NCBI GenBank assembly: GCA_903822185.1 | Contig: CAIJOA010000018.1 | Location: 1-64,000, forward strand | Direction of reading: 5' to 3' | From: an uncultured Rhodospirillales bacterium | Lineage (GTDB): Bacteria > Pseudomonadota > Alphaproteobacteria > ATCC43930 > CGMCC-115725 | Length of the DNA: 64,000 nt | Part shown: one piece after another, positions 19,079 through 27,157 of the stretch | Position numbering within the stretch: position 1 is the stretch's first letter | Layout: every line of letters starts with the position of its first letter | Made by a program: the position numbers and the translations under genes | Notes under the pieces: generated by a model | What the model saw: the letters and a program-made list of their open reading frames with translations, nothing else | Databases searched by the model: none | Told to the model about the DNA's origin: nothing

Positions 19079-20197
19079 ATGAAGTTTTCCGTTTTTAACG
19101 GCATGCCCTATGGGCGCGTGCAGACACCGGGTAATCGCTGGCCGGTGCCGAATAAATATTTCGATGCCGAGCAGGCGAAGCGCGCCGTCGCGAACTGTCT
19201 CGAAGAAGTCGTGATGGAGGATGAGCTCGGCTTCGACTGGATCGCCTGTGCCGAGCATCATTATTCGCCGTTCAACCTCGCCCCGAACGTCACTGTGCTG
19301 GCCAGCGCGCTGACACAGCATGTGAAGCGGGCGAAGATTGCGATCCTCGGCGCGCTCATTCCGCTGACCGGCAATCCGGTTCGCATCGCCGAGGAATTCG
19401 CGATGATCGATAACCTCTCGGGCGGACGACTGGTGGCGGGGCTGCTGCGCGGCGCGCCGTATGAATATATGGTCTATAACGTGAACCCGGCGGAATCGCG
19501 TTCGCGCTTTGAAGAGGCTTGGGACCTCATCATCAAGGCCTGGACCGACACGATGCCCTTCGGTTGGGAGGGACAGCATTTCCATTATCGCCATGTCTCG
19601 ATCTGGCCCCGGCCGCTGCAGCAGCCGACCCTGCCGATTTACATTTCGGGATCGAGTAAGGAGTCCGGCGAGTTCGCCGCGCGCAAGAAGGTCGGGCTCG
19701 GTCTCGCCTTCACCACGATGGCTTTCGCTGCTGAGGCGGCGCGCTATTACCGTGAACAATGCGCGGTGAATGGCTGGCAGCCGATGCCGGAGCAGGTCAT
19801 CTATCAGGTGCCGATCCATGTCGATGAGACCGACGAGAAGGCGCGCGAGGCTTTGCGCCCTTTATTCGCGCATGCGGGCACGACAACCGGCGGTATGGTG
19901 CGCGCCAACCGCCTCGTCGCGACATCGGGCTTCTTCGGCAAGGGCGATAACAAGCTGGTCGAACGCTTCAAAGATTTGACCATCGACGAACCGCGGACGG
20001 TCGAAGAAGCGATCGAGCGCGGCACGGTGATCTGCGGCGGGCCGAAATCGGTGATGGCGCAGGTGCGGCGCATGCACGACGAGATCGGTTGCGGTGTACT
20101 AAATCTGATCTTCGACCGCACCGGCGTGCCGGAAAAGAAACGCCGCTCGATCGAATTATTCGCCAAGGAAGTCATGCCCGAAGGTCACACGTTATGA
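19079..20197 (+). CDS. LLM-class flavin-dependent oxidoreductase
   Basis: The 372-residue protein has the bacterial luciferase-like TIM-barrel pattern: an early CAEHHYSPF motif, VLASALTQHVKRAKIAILGAL, then VRIAEEFAMIDNLSGGRLVAGL and the later LPIYISGSS. Such enzymes use FMNH2 or F420H2 and oxygen to hydroxylate or cleave organic substrates. The stop overlaps the start of an alpha/beta hydrolase (ATGA), so the two genes are translated together and probably act in one pathway. The substrate is not predictable. Confidence 0.9.
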   Translation: MKFSVFNGMPYGRVQTPGNRWPVPNKYFDAEQAKRAVANCLEEVVMEDELGFDWIACAEHHYSPFNLAPNVTVLASALTQHVKRAKIAILGALIPLTGNPVRIAEEFAMIDNLSGGRLVAGLLRGAPYEYMVYNVNPAESRSRFEEAWDLIIKAWTDTMPFGWEGQHFHYRHVSIWPRPLQQPTLPIYISGSSKESGEFAARKKVGLGLAFTTMAFAAEAARYYREQCAVNGWQPMPEQVIYQVPIHVDETDEKAREALRPLFAHAGTTTGGMVRANRLVATSGFFGKGDNKLVERFKDLTIDEPRTVEEAIERGTVICGGPKSVMAQVRRMHDEIGCGVLNLIFDRTGVPEKKRRSIELFAKEVMPEGHTL

Positions 20198-20988
20198 GCG
20201 TCGAGGTTTACGACAAGAGCGTTGAGATCGACGGTATCTGGATTCCTTATCGCGAGGCGGGGGCGGGTGAGACGATCGTTTTCCTCCATGGGGCCGGTGG
20301 TGCGCCGCCGGTGACGGCGTCGTTCGTTGCAATGTTGGGCGAGCGTCATCGCGTACTGGTGCCGTCGCGGCCTGGCTTCGACGGCGCGGCGGTCGGTGAC
20401 TGTAAGACGATGCTCGATGTCGTCGCGGTGATGGCGGCGTTCATCGCCCGCGTCGGCGACGGTAAGGTGCATCTGGTGGCGCAAAGCGCGGGTGGGGCCA
20501 TCGGCGCGTGGCTTGCGATCCTGCATCCCGAACTGGTCGAGAGCCTCGTCCTCTCGGCGCCTGCGGCCTTCGCCCATCATCGCGCCCCGCCGGCCGGTGT
20601 CGCGCGTCCCAGCCCGGAAGAAATCGAGAAACGGCTTTACGGCGATCACCCGACCTGGTCCGCCCCGCCCACCGAGGCCGAACGCAAGCGCATTGCCGGC
20701 AACGCCATGGCCAATATGGGCCGGTTCAGCGCGCCCGAGGGCAACAGCGACCTCCAGGCGCGCCTGGGTGAGATCACGGTGCCGGTGCTGCTAATCGTCG
20801 CGACCGAAGATCGGATGATTCCGGAAGCGGCAATGCTGCCCTATCAGGAGAGCATCCCCAGCCTCATCCGCATTTTCATCCATGGCGCGGCGCACGAGAT
20901 GCCGATCGCCGCGGCGACGCCCTGGGTCAAGCTGGTGGCCGAATTCGTCGATCGCGGCGAATATTTCCTGGTGAATAGCGGTACTTAG
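20194..20988 (+). CDS. Alpha/beta hydrolase
   Basis: Start at 20194 overlaps the preceding monooxygenase stop. The 264-residue product has the alpha/beta-hydrolase features: an oxyanion-loop motif FLHGAGG, a nucleophile elbow VAQSAGGAIG with serine, an acid-bearing strand VLLIVATEDRMIP, and a late histidine in HGAAHEMP. That gives a plausible Ser-Asp-His triad. It likely hydrolyses an ester, amide or C-C bond in the product of the coupled flavin monooxygenase. Confidence 0.9.
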   Translation: MSVEVYDKSVEIDGIWIPYREAGAGETIVFLHGAGGAPPVTASFVAMLGERHRVLVPSRPGFDGAAVGDCKTMLDVVAVMAAFIARVGDGKVHLVAQSAGGAIGAWLAILHPELVESLVLSAPAAFAHHRAPPAGVARPSPEEIEKRLYGDHPTWSAPPTEAERKRIAGNAMANMGRFSAPEGNSDLQARLGEITVPVLLIVATEDRMIPEAAMLPYQESIPSLIRIFIHGAAHEMPIAAATPWVKLVAEFVDRGEYFLVNSGT

Positions 20989-21091
20989 CGCGCAGGCCCC
21001 GATCGCAGACCCGGAAACCGAGTCGTTGGTCAGGCATCGCTTGACCCAGGACACCGCCACCCCATAGAAGGCAGGCAGCAATTGCGAGTTT

Positions 21092-21168
21092 CGGGGCGTA
21101 GCTCAGCCTGGTAGAGCGCTAGCTTTGGGAGCTAGAAGCCGGAGGTTCGAATCCTCTCGCCCCGACCA
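21092..21168 (+). tRNA. tRNA-Pro (TGG)
   Basis: A full 77-base cloverleaf can be drawn: acceptor CGGGGCG (21092-21098) pairs with CGCCCCG (21158-21164), the anticodon stem CTAGC/GCTAG holds the loop TTTGGGA with anticodon TGG, and the T arm contains GGTTCGAAT. The CCA end is encoded (21166-21168). Confidence 0.95.
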
Positions 21169-21201
21169 AGCCACTCGCTTCGACCAAGAAGGAACCGAGC
21201 C

Positions 21202-21498
21202 ATGGCCAGCGCGCGCCTTTACCGCCCGACCAAGAACGCGATGCAATCGGGCAGGGCAAACACCAAGCTCTGGGTCCTCGAATACGAGCAGGCGACGCGG
21301 CGCGAGCCCGATCCGTTGATGGGCTGGTCCAGCGCGCGCGACACGCTCAACCAGGTCAAGATGAAGTTCGAAACCTTCGAGGAAGCGAAGCAGTTCGCCG
21401 AAAAGAACGGTTTCGACTATGTCGTGGTCGAACCGCAAGAGCGCAGCTTCAAGCCGAAGAACTACGCCGATAACTTCCGTTACGACCGGCAGGCGTAA
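21202..21498 (+). CDS. NADH dehydrogenase (complex I) 18-kDa NdufS4-like subunit
   Basis: The 98-residue protein starts MASARLYRPTKNAMQSGR and contains WVLEYE, DPLMGWSSARDT and the C-terminal KNYADNFRYDRQ, all hallmarks of the NdufS4/ETC complex I subunit family. In alphaproteobacteria this accessory subunit of respiratory complex I is encoded away from the nuo operon, as here. It lies between tRNA-Pro and tRNA-Arg, and its TAA stop directly adjoins the first base of tRNA-Arg. Soluble, and expected on the matrix-facing (cytoplasmic) arm of complex I. Confidence 0.93.
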   Translation: MASARLYRPTKNAMQSGRANTKLWVLEYEQATRREPDPLMGWSSARDTLNQVKMKFETFEEAKQFAEKNGFDYVVVEPQERSFKPKNYADNFRYDRQA

Positions 21499-21574
21499 GG
21501 GCCCTTAGCTCAGTGGATAGAGCAACCGCCTTCTAAGCGGTAGGTCGCTGGTTCGATCCCAGCAGGGCTCGCCA
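21499..21574 (+). tRNA. tRNA-Arg (TCT)
   Basis: A 76-base cloverleaf: acceptor GGGCCCT pairs with AGGGCTC, the anticodon stem ACCGC/GCGGT encloses CTTCTAA with anticodon TCT, and the T arm reads GCTGG TTCGATC CCAGC. CCA is encoded. The first base follows the upstream stop codon with no gap. Its 3' end is duplicated at 22704-22725. Confidence 0.95.
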
Positions 21575-21579
21575 GTTAT
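21558..21579 (+). repeat. Putative attL (tRNA-Arg 3' end)
   Basis: This 22-base segment covers the 3' part of tRNA-Arg plus five bases. It recurs at 22704-22725 with a single mismatch (21 of 22 identical). tRNA 3' ends are classic targets of tyrosine integrases, and the repeat pair brackets about 1.15 kb of small orphan genes. Confidence 0.65.
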
Positions 21580-21829
21580 AATAAACGGGCTGAATCACAG
21601 AAGCATCAGCGCCGGTCTTCTATATCGGCGATGAACGCAACTTAATTCGATTGATTAGGCCATGACTCGGTGTAATTCCGTTTCACACTGCGAATTGCAT
21701 TGTAAGCTATCTAATGCAACCTCATGTATCTGTCATCGCCACCGGTCATCATGGCATTGGGCGACAGAGAGGCAGCGCCCGGCTCCGAAAGGAAGGATTG
21801 CGCACGCTCCCGCCGTTAGGGGAGTGCAA

Positions 21830-22030
21830 ATGCGTTGTTATTTTTTCTCGGGCGGACATATCAAAGACGCGGCGGACCTCAAGGCAGCTTCAGACAGCGC
21901 TGCGATAAACGAATCCCACATGTTGTTTAAGACGGCGAAGTCAAAATATGAAGGCTTTGAAGTGTGGGACTGTGCCCGCGTCGTCTATCGTCATCAATAC
22001 ACAGGTGCGAAAACGGCGATCTCGTTATGA
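21830..22030 (+). CDS. Small hypothetical protein (66 aa)
   Basis: The start at 21830 is chosen because GGGGAG lies 5-10 bases upstream; the longer frame upstream has no coding character. The protein reads MRCYFFSGGHIKDAADLKAA at its N-terminus and has no signal peptide or membrane segment. It recalls the short alphaproteobacterial MRCYF proteins often found in accessory DNA, but that is a loose resemblance. The next gene starts at its stop (ATGA). Confidence 0.55.
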   Translation: MRCYFFSGGHIKDAADLKAASDSAAINESHMLFKTAKSKYEGFEVWDCARVVYRHQYTGAKTAISL

Positions 22031-22176
22031 CCGCCACGCACTATCGTACCATGGCTGAAACGATTCGGAAGATCGCCGACACGTTTGCCGAAGACATCCG
22101 CATCAAAATGATTGCGATGGCAGACACCTATGAACAGCGCGCAATCGATATTGAGAAAGCGAGGCTTCGGGCGTGA
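22027..22176 (+). CDS. Small helical hypothetical protein (49 aa)
   Basis: A 49-residue frame begins at the ATGA overlap with the preceding small gene. The peptide, starting MTATHYRTMAETIRKIAD, is rich in Ala, Glu and Lys and should be mostly alpha-helical. No family is recognised. Overlap with the upstream gene supports translation, but its size keeps confidence low. Confidence 0.5.
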   Translation: MTATHYRTMAETIRKIADTFAEDIRIKMIAMADTYEQRAIDIEKARLRA

Positions 22177-22185
22177 ACGCTTCCG

Positions 22186-22380
22186 TTACCCGCCGTGGCC
22201 CGGAACGGGAGGTTTTTCCCCCGGTATCAACTCGTACTCGTTTATCAAAGCATCGCGCTGTTCGTGCGAAATGTTGCGGTGCTTGAACCATTCGCGCACA
22301 CTCATGGATTCCGGCTTTGCACAGGCAAGCTCAGCGTCGATAAATCGAATGAAGTCTAAGAGTTCTTTAGTGCGGCTCAT
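22186..22380 (-). CDS. Small hypothetical protein (64 aa)
   Basis: This 64-residue frame begins MSRTKELLDFIRFIDAELA and ends in a Pro/Gly-rich tail (PGEKPPVPGHGG). It has helical, charged character (REWFKHRNISHEQRDALIN) and no membrane segment. It lies on the opposite strand to its two island neighbours. No family is recognised, but the sequence has coding-like composition. Confidence 0.5.
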   Translation of the reverse strand: MSRTKELLDFIRFIDAELACAKPESMSVREWFKHRNISHEQRDALINEYELIPGEKPPVPGHGG

Positions 22381-22425
22381 CGTCCGCTAGACGCTGGTTG
22401 CAAAACAGTAGTCCAGATAGTGCAA

Positions 22426-22659
22426 TCACTCTTTCGGAGTCTCGTCCGCCATTTTAGTGATCGGCTCGCCCGAATTGCTTTTCTCGCGTTCAAGCTTTTC
22501 TGCGACTTGTTCTAACTCATGCGCGAAAACTTCAAGTGCGTGGGCTGTCACTTCATCAACAAGTGAGACGGCCCACCTTCTCGCCTGAGCAGCTTTAGCC
22601 TTAGGTCTGAAATTTCGCTCAACGATGTCATCCCGGTAACAGGCGGAGTGTGCGAACTC
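22426..22659 (-). pseudogene. Open frame without a usable start, possible gene remnant
   Basis: A 77-residue open frame between two stops has protein-like sequence (RRWAVSLVDEVTAHALEVFA, EQVAEKLEREKS) and ends ADETPKE. It lacks an ATG near its beginning; a GTG in the middle is possible but has no good ribosome-binding site. It may be the 3' end of a truncated gene, or a gene with a frameshift near 22600. It fills most of the 392-base stretch between the 64-residue gene and the monooxygenase at 22773. Confidence 0.35.
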
Positions 22660-22703
22660 TCAGTCATTAGTGCCTGGCGAACATTTTTCGCGTGATTCGC
22701 TGC

Positions 22704-22725
22704 CCCAGCAGGACTCGCCAGTTAT
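22704..22725 (+). repeat. Putative attR (copy of tRNA-Arg 3' end)
   Basis: This 22-base stretch matches the 3' end of tRNA-Arg at 21558-21579 at 21 of 22 positions, the mismatch being G to A in the acceptor part. It lies at the far end of the small-gene island, immediately before the monooxygenase gene, consistent with the second attachment site of a past integration. Confidence 0.6.
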
Positions 22726-22772
22726 CACAAATAGCGCGTCCTCGATGTGACAGAGTTTGCCGGACTTCTGCG

Positions 22773-24131
22773 TTAGTCCAGCACGCCCGAGAAATGGTTG
22801 CGGGCGACATGCTGGTTGGCCGGGCGCGGAACGCCCAGATGGCCGCGCAGTGTGTCGTGCTCGTACTCGGTACGGAACAGGCCGCGCCGCTGTAGCTCGG
22901 GCACCACCATCGAACAGAAATCGTCGAGCGCGCCGGGGATATAGGCGGGCATGATCGTGAAGCCGTCGCAACATTCGGCGTCGAACCATTCCTGCATATA
23001 GTCGGCAATGAACGTGGGCGAGCCCTTGATGACGTTCTTCGCGCGGGCGCCGGCGACACGCTGGCCGAGTTGCCGGATCGTCAGCTTCTCGCGCCGCGCC
23101 ATCGAGACGATGCTGGCATAGTGGCCGCCGTCGTGATCGGGAATTTCCGGGAACGGCTCGTCCAGGTCGTACTTGGTCAGATCGATCTTGTACTCGAGCA
23201 TCGTGTTCAGCATCTCACGGCCGACAATCGGATGGATCAGTGATTGCAGATATTCGTAATCGGCATCCGCTTCTTCCTGGGTCGGACGGCAGATGACCGC
23301 AAGGCCCGGCAGAATTTTGCAGTGCTGCGGATCGCGGCCATATTTGAGCATGCGGCTTTTGACGTCTTCGTAATAGGCTTTGGCCTCGGGGATGTTGAGG
23401 TGCGGGCTGAAGATCGTTTCCGCGAACATCGCCGCCGTCTCGCGCCCATCGTCGGAGCCGCCGGCTTGCACCAATAAGGGATAGCCTTGCGGCGCACGCG
23501 GTACGTTGAGGGGGCCTTTGACCTTATACAGCTCGGTTGACCAATTCAGATCGTGGCGCTTCGCCGGGTCGTAATAGAGGCCCGACTTCGTATCGATGAC
23601 GAACGCATCGTCTTCCCAACTATCCCACAAGCCGAGAACGAGTTTCACCGCTTCGCGGGCGCGCATGTAACGATCGTGATGACCGTAGGCTTTATCCTTG
23701 CCGAAGTTCTGCGCTTCGGCATTCTGCCCTGAGGTGACGATATTCCAGCCGGCGCGGCCGTTGGAAATGTGATCCAGCGAGGCGAATTTTCGCGCGATGT
23801 GATAGGGCTCGTTCCAACTCGTCGATACGGTACCGACAAGGCCGATCTTCGACGTCACCATCGCGAGCGCCGACAGCAGCGTCATCGGCTCGAAATGCGC
23901 GACGAACTGCACCGAGCGCGAGATTGCCTCCACTGCGGCCTCGCGGGTTGCATTCGCGTCGGCCAGGAACAGCAGGTCGAATTTCGCTTTCTCGGCTGTC
24001 CGTGCGATTTCGACGTAATGTTGGATATTGAAGGAAGCATCCGCCTGCGCGCGGGGATGCCGCCATGACGCGACATGATGGCCCGTCGGATTGTAGTAGG
24101 CGGCGAGCCGCATCTTCTTGTCGGGATTCAT
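22773..24131 (-). CDS. LLM-class flavin monooxygenase, NtaA/SnaA/DszA type
   Basis: The 452-residue protein belongs to the long luciferase-like monooxygenases (NtaA/SnaA/DszA). Visible marks are FDLLFLADA near the start, TSWNEPYHIARKFASLDHIS, GRAGWNIVTSGQ, QNFG and YPLLVQAGGSDDGRE, plus a C-terminal IMPAYIPGALDDF. These enzymes use reduced FMN from a separate reductase to oxidise nitrogen- or sulfur-containing compounds. It is divergent from the LysR-controlled GST/CoA-transferase cluster to the right, beyond the lysR gene, and may belong to the same catabolic function. No reductase gene is nearby. Confidence 0.9.
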   Translation of the reverse strand: MNPDKKMRLAAYYNPTGHHVASWRHPRAQADASFNIQHYVEIARTAEKAKFDLLFLADANATREAAVEAISRSVQFVAHFEPMTLLSALAMVTSKIGLVGTVSTSWNEPYHIARKFASLDHISNGRAGWNIVTSGQNAEAQNFGKDKAYGHHDRYMRAREAVKLVLGLWDSWEDDAFVIDTKSGLYYDPAKRHDLNWSTELYKVKGPLNVPRAPQGYPLLVQAGGSDDGRETAAMFAETIFSPHLNIPEAKAYYEDVKSRMLKYGRDPQHCKILPGLAVICRPTQEEADADYEYLQSLIHPIVGREMLNTMLEYKIDLTKYDLDEPFPEIPDHDGGHYASIVSMARREKLTIRQLGQRVAGARAKNVIKGSPTFIADYMQEWFDAECCDGFTIMPAYIPGALDDFCSMVVPELQRRGLFRTEYEHDTLRGHLGVPRPANQHVARNHFSGVLD

Positions 24132-24248
24132 TTTTTGTTTTCCACAAACTCGAGCGCCGAGAGGGTTATGACTATCGCAAGGATACGCGCTGGCGGTGAT
24201 CCATGAGAAATAATTTTTTCGACCGCGTCTATAAATCCCGAAACCGAC

Positions 24249-25148
24249 TCAAGCGGCATTCCTTTGAATGATTTCAACGAATCGCTCGGACACGGGCGTG
24301 ATCGCCCGGTGTATCCAGCGTTTTATGCCCAGGGTTTGCTGAAAATGTTCGTCGGCAATGGGAAGGCAAACCAACAGACCGCTCGAAATTTCTGATTCGG
24401 CCATCGCATGAGTCATGATCGCGATGCAATCGGACACGCGGACGAGCGCTTTTACCCCGGCAATCGAATTCGTCGATATCGTGTGTTCGGGCACGGGAAC
24501 GCCGGCGATCAGAAAACGCGCTTCGATCCGTCGGCGAAGGGCGTTCCCCTTAATCGGTAAGATCCATTCCGCTTCCATCAATTGCTCGAAACTGAGATGC
24601 GAATTGCCGGCAAGCGGATGACTGGGCCGCATGACGACCGTGAGAGGGCCTCTCGTTAGGGCTCTTTCTTCGATATCGGGAGGCAATCGGCCGCTGCTTA
24701 AAGGAGAGATAAGCACGTCGATTTCACCGCAGGCCAACCGCGCGATGAGATCGTCATCGACGCCCTCGATGATCGAGACGGCCAAATGCGGTGTTTCCTG
24801 CTTCATCGTCAATATCGCCTGGGGCACAATGTCAGCGGCGGCCACCGGGCTGGCGCCAATGGCGAGCGGGCCATGGATATCGCCGAGAAACAGCTTCGCC
24901 TCGGTCGCGGCACGATGGAGAAGCAACTCCATCGCGCGGGCATGCTGAACCAGAATTTCGCCAAGCGGCGTCAGCGTGGCGCCGTTTCGATCTCGGATGA
25001 GAACCGGTCCACCCGTCGCTGCTTCGAGCAATGAAATGCTGGTCGATACGGCGGGTTGTGAAACGCCCAGGGCGGAAGCCGCGCCCGCGAACGAGCCCGC
25101 TTTCGCGACCGCGAGGAGGCTTTGCAGGCGTTTCTGGTCGAGAGACAT
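24249..25148 (-). CDS. LysR-family transcriptional regulator
   Basis: The 299-residue protein has a typical N-terminal winged helix-turn-helix (LQSLLAVAKAGSFAGAASAL then SQPAVSTSISLLE) and an effector domain starting around residue 90. It is divergent from the GST-CoA transferase-hydratase-binding protein cluster at 25330-29000 and is the obvious candidate regulator of it. An ATC-N9-GAT dyad lies 12 bases upstream of its start, in the shared regulatory region. The effector is unknown. Confidence 0.93.
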   Translation of the reverse strand: MSLDQKRLQSLLAVAKAGSFAGAASALGVSQPAVSTSISLLEAATGGPVLIRDRNGATLTPLGEILVQHARAMELLLHRAATEAKLFLGDIHGPLAIGASPVAAADIVPQAILTMKQETPHLAVSIIEGVDDDLIARLACGEIDVLISPLSSGRLPPDIEERALTRGPLTVVMRPSHPLAGNSHLSFEQLMEAEWILPIKGNALRRRIEARFLIAGVPVPEHTISTNSIAGVKALVRVSDCIAIMTHAMAESEISSGLLVCLPIADEHFQQTLGIKRWIHRAITPVSERFVEIIQRNAA

Positions 25149-25159
25149 AAATAAAATTT

Positions 25160-25174
25160 ATCGTAAAGAAAGAT
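25160..25174. promoter_or_regulatory. Putative LysR-type binding site (ATC-N9-GAT)
   Basis: The sequence ATCGTAAAGAAAGAT matches the ATC-N9-GAT form of the LysR T-N11-A box, extended to TATC/GATA. It lies in the 181-base AT-rich divergent region between the regulator (start 25148) and the GST gene (start 25330). The position fits autoregulation and control of the divergent cluster. Confidence 0.45.
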
Positions 25175-25329
25175 ATCGGTATTTGACTTTATGTATCGAC
25201 GCGTGTCAATTCGCGAACAAGCCGCATCGATCATGAATGCGCGACCGGGAGGAATGACGTGACATCGATCACGATTGCAACGACGTCGGGATGCGTTTCC
25301 GCCACAGCGTTGCCCCGCGGGGATTTCCG

Positions 25330-25932
25330 TTGCTGACGCTTTATCTCACACCTGGCGCGAGTTCGATGGCGCCGCACATTGCGCTTCACGAAATCGGCGT
25401 CGATTTCGTGGCCCGATACCTGTCGCTGGTGAAAAGAGAAAATCGCTCGCCCGAATATCTCGCCATCAACGCCGCAGGGACGGTGCCTGTGCTGTTGATC
25501 GAAGGCCGCGCCCTCACGGAAGTGGCTGCGATTCTGTACTTCTTAGCGAAGCGATTTCCCGACGCACATCTGTTGCCGGCAGGCGATATTGAAGCAGACG
25601 CGCACGCGATCGAATGGATGTCCTTTATCGCTGCCGCGATCCATCCCGCGCGTCACCGTGGGCTTGAACATGCCCATAAAATCTGGAGCGTCGCGGAGCA
25701 ACGTCTCGCACATCGAGAATGGGCGCTCGGTCAATATTCGATCGTCGATATTCATCTGTTCCGCTTGTTCTGGCGGTTTCACGCCGACCTCGATCTGCAG
25801 CGCAACGAATTTCCGAGTTTGTTCGACCATTACGAGCACATGAAAAACCGGCCGGCGGTCCAGCGGGTGCTGACGGCTGAAGCGGCGATTGGATACGAGC
25901 CGGTACCTGGCCGCCTGCCGCCGCCGATGTGA
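25330..25932 (+). CDS. Glutathione S-transferase family protein
   Basis: A TTG at 25330 with GGGGA upstream is preferred because the product then begins MLTLYLTPGASS, the usual GST N-terminus; an ATG 13 codons earlier adds an atypical Arg/His-rich lead. The thioredoxin-like domain shows TVPVLLIEGRALTEVAAILYFL (cis-Pro and the Glu of the GSH site), and the C-terminal helical domain follows. It heads a cluster with CoA transferase, hydratase and binding-protein genes. GST members in such clusters may conjugate or dechlorinate substrates; the real one is unknown. Confidence 0.85.
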   Translation: MLTLYLTPGASSMAPHIALHEIGVDFVARYLSLVKRENRSPEYLAINAAGTVPVLLIEGRALTEVAAILYFLAKRFPDAHLLPAGDIEADAHAIEWMSFIAAAIHPARHRGLEHAHKIWSVAEQRLAHREWALGQYSIVDIHLFRLFWRFHADLDLQRNEFPSLFDHYEHMKNRPAVQRVLTAEAAIGYEPVPGRLPPPM

Positions 25933-25951
25933 ATGAGAGTTGAGATTGCCC

Positions 25952-27136
25952 ATGACTGAATCAACCGGACCGCTCGCGGGATATCGCGTCATCGAAGCGG
26001 CAAGATTCGTAACCGGCCCCTATGCCTGTCAGCTCCTCGCCGATCTGGGTGCTGACGTGATCAAGATCGAAGACCCGGATGGCGGCGATCCGTTTCGGGG
26101 CTGGGACGGTGGCGGCTATGCGCCGATGTATCAGGCGTTCAATCGCAACAAGCGCAGCCTGACGCTCGATTTACGGAAGCCGGAAGGCCGCACCGTCATC
26201 GAGAAGCTCGTCGCCAATGCGGACGTCTTCGTCGAGAATTTTCGCCCCGGTGTCGCCGATAAGCTTGGCATCGGTTACGAGCGGATGTCGAAGCTTAACC
26301 CGCGCCTCGTCTATTGCTCGATAACGGGTATGGGCCGTGACGGTCCTTACGCCCAGCGTCCCAGCTACGACATCGTGGGGCAAGGACTCAGCGGCTTCTT
26401 GAGTCTGCTGGTCGATCTTAAAGACCCCAAACCGATGGGGCCGACCTTCTCCGATACGATCACGGGTTTCTTTGCCGGTTACGGCATCTTGGCGGCGCTG
26501 CATGCGCGCGTTCGCAGCGGTCGTGGACAGCGCGTCGATACGAGCCTTTTGCAGGCGACGATCGGCTTCATGAATGAACCGTTCACGACCTATTTCGGCT
26601 CGGGCACGCCGCCGGCTGCTGAAGATCGTCCCCGCATGTCGAAGGTCTTCACCGCGAATTGCAGCGATGATCTGCCGATCGCGATCCATCTATCGTCGCC
26701 GCAAAAATTCTGGCGCAATTTCGTCACCGCCGCCGGACGGGCGGACATGATCGATGATGCCCGGTTTCTCACCGGCCGCGATCAACAGAATAACTGGCAT
26801 ATCGTTCACGAAATTCTGCGGCCGATCTTTCGGCAGAAAACTCGCGCGGAATGGTTCGAGATTTTGGCTGCTGCGGAAGTGCCGGTCGCGCCGATTTATC
26901 GGCTGGACGAGGCGTTGGCCGATCCTCAGGTCCAGCATCTCGACATGATCAAGAAAGCGACGCATCCGGTAAAGGGAGAGGTATCGCTCGTCGGCTTTCC
27001 GTTCAGTCTTTCCGACACGCCTTTGGGGCCGGTCAAAGCCCCCGACATGCTCGGCGAGCACAGCGAAGCGATCTTGCGCGAATTTGGCTACGCCGACGGT
27101 GACATCGCGCGTATGCGTGCCGAAAAACTCATTTAA
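25952..27136 (+). CDS. CaiB/BaiF family CoA-transferase
   Basis: ATG at 25952 is preferred, giving 394 residues. The protein matches class III CoA-transferases: GYRVIEAARFVTGPYACQLLADLGADVIKIE at the start, NRNKRSLTLDL, an FSDTITGFFAG segment with the likely nucleophilic aspartate, and GQRVDTSLL. Such enzymes move CoA between organic acids. The next gene is an enoyl-CoA hydratase 21 bases downstream, which fits activation of a carboxylic acid followed by hydration. Confidence 0.92.
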   Translation: MTESTGPLAGYRVIEAARFVTGPYACQLLADLGADVIKIEDPDGGDPFRGWDGGGYAPMYQAFNRNKRSLTLDLRKPEGRTVIEKLVANADVFVENFRPGVADKLGIGYERMSKLNPRLVYCSITGMGRDGPYAQRPSYDIVGQGLSGFLSLLVDLKDPKPMGPTFSDTITGFFAGYGILAALHARVRSGRGQRVDTSLLQATIGFMNEPFTTYFGSGTPPAAEDRPRMSKVFTANCSDDLPIAIHLSSPQKFWRNFVTAAGRADMIDDARFLTGRDQQNNWHIVHEILRPIFRQKTRAEWFEILAAAEVPVAPIYRLDEALADPQVQHLDMIKKATHPVKGEVSLVGFPFSLSDTPLGPVKAPDMLGEHSEAILREFGYADGDIARMRAEKLI

Positions 27137-27157
27137 CAACCAACGAAGGAAACGCAC

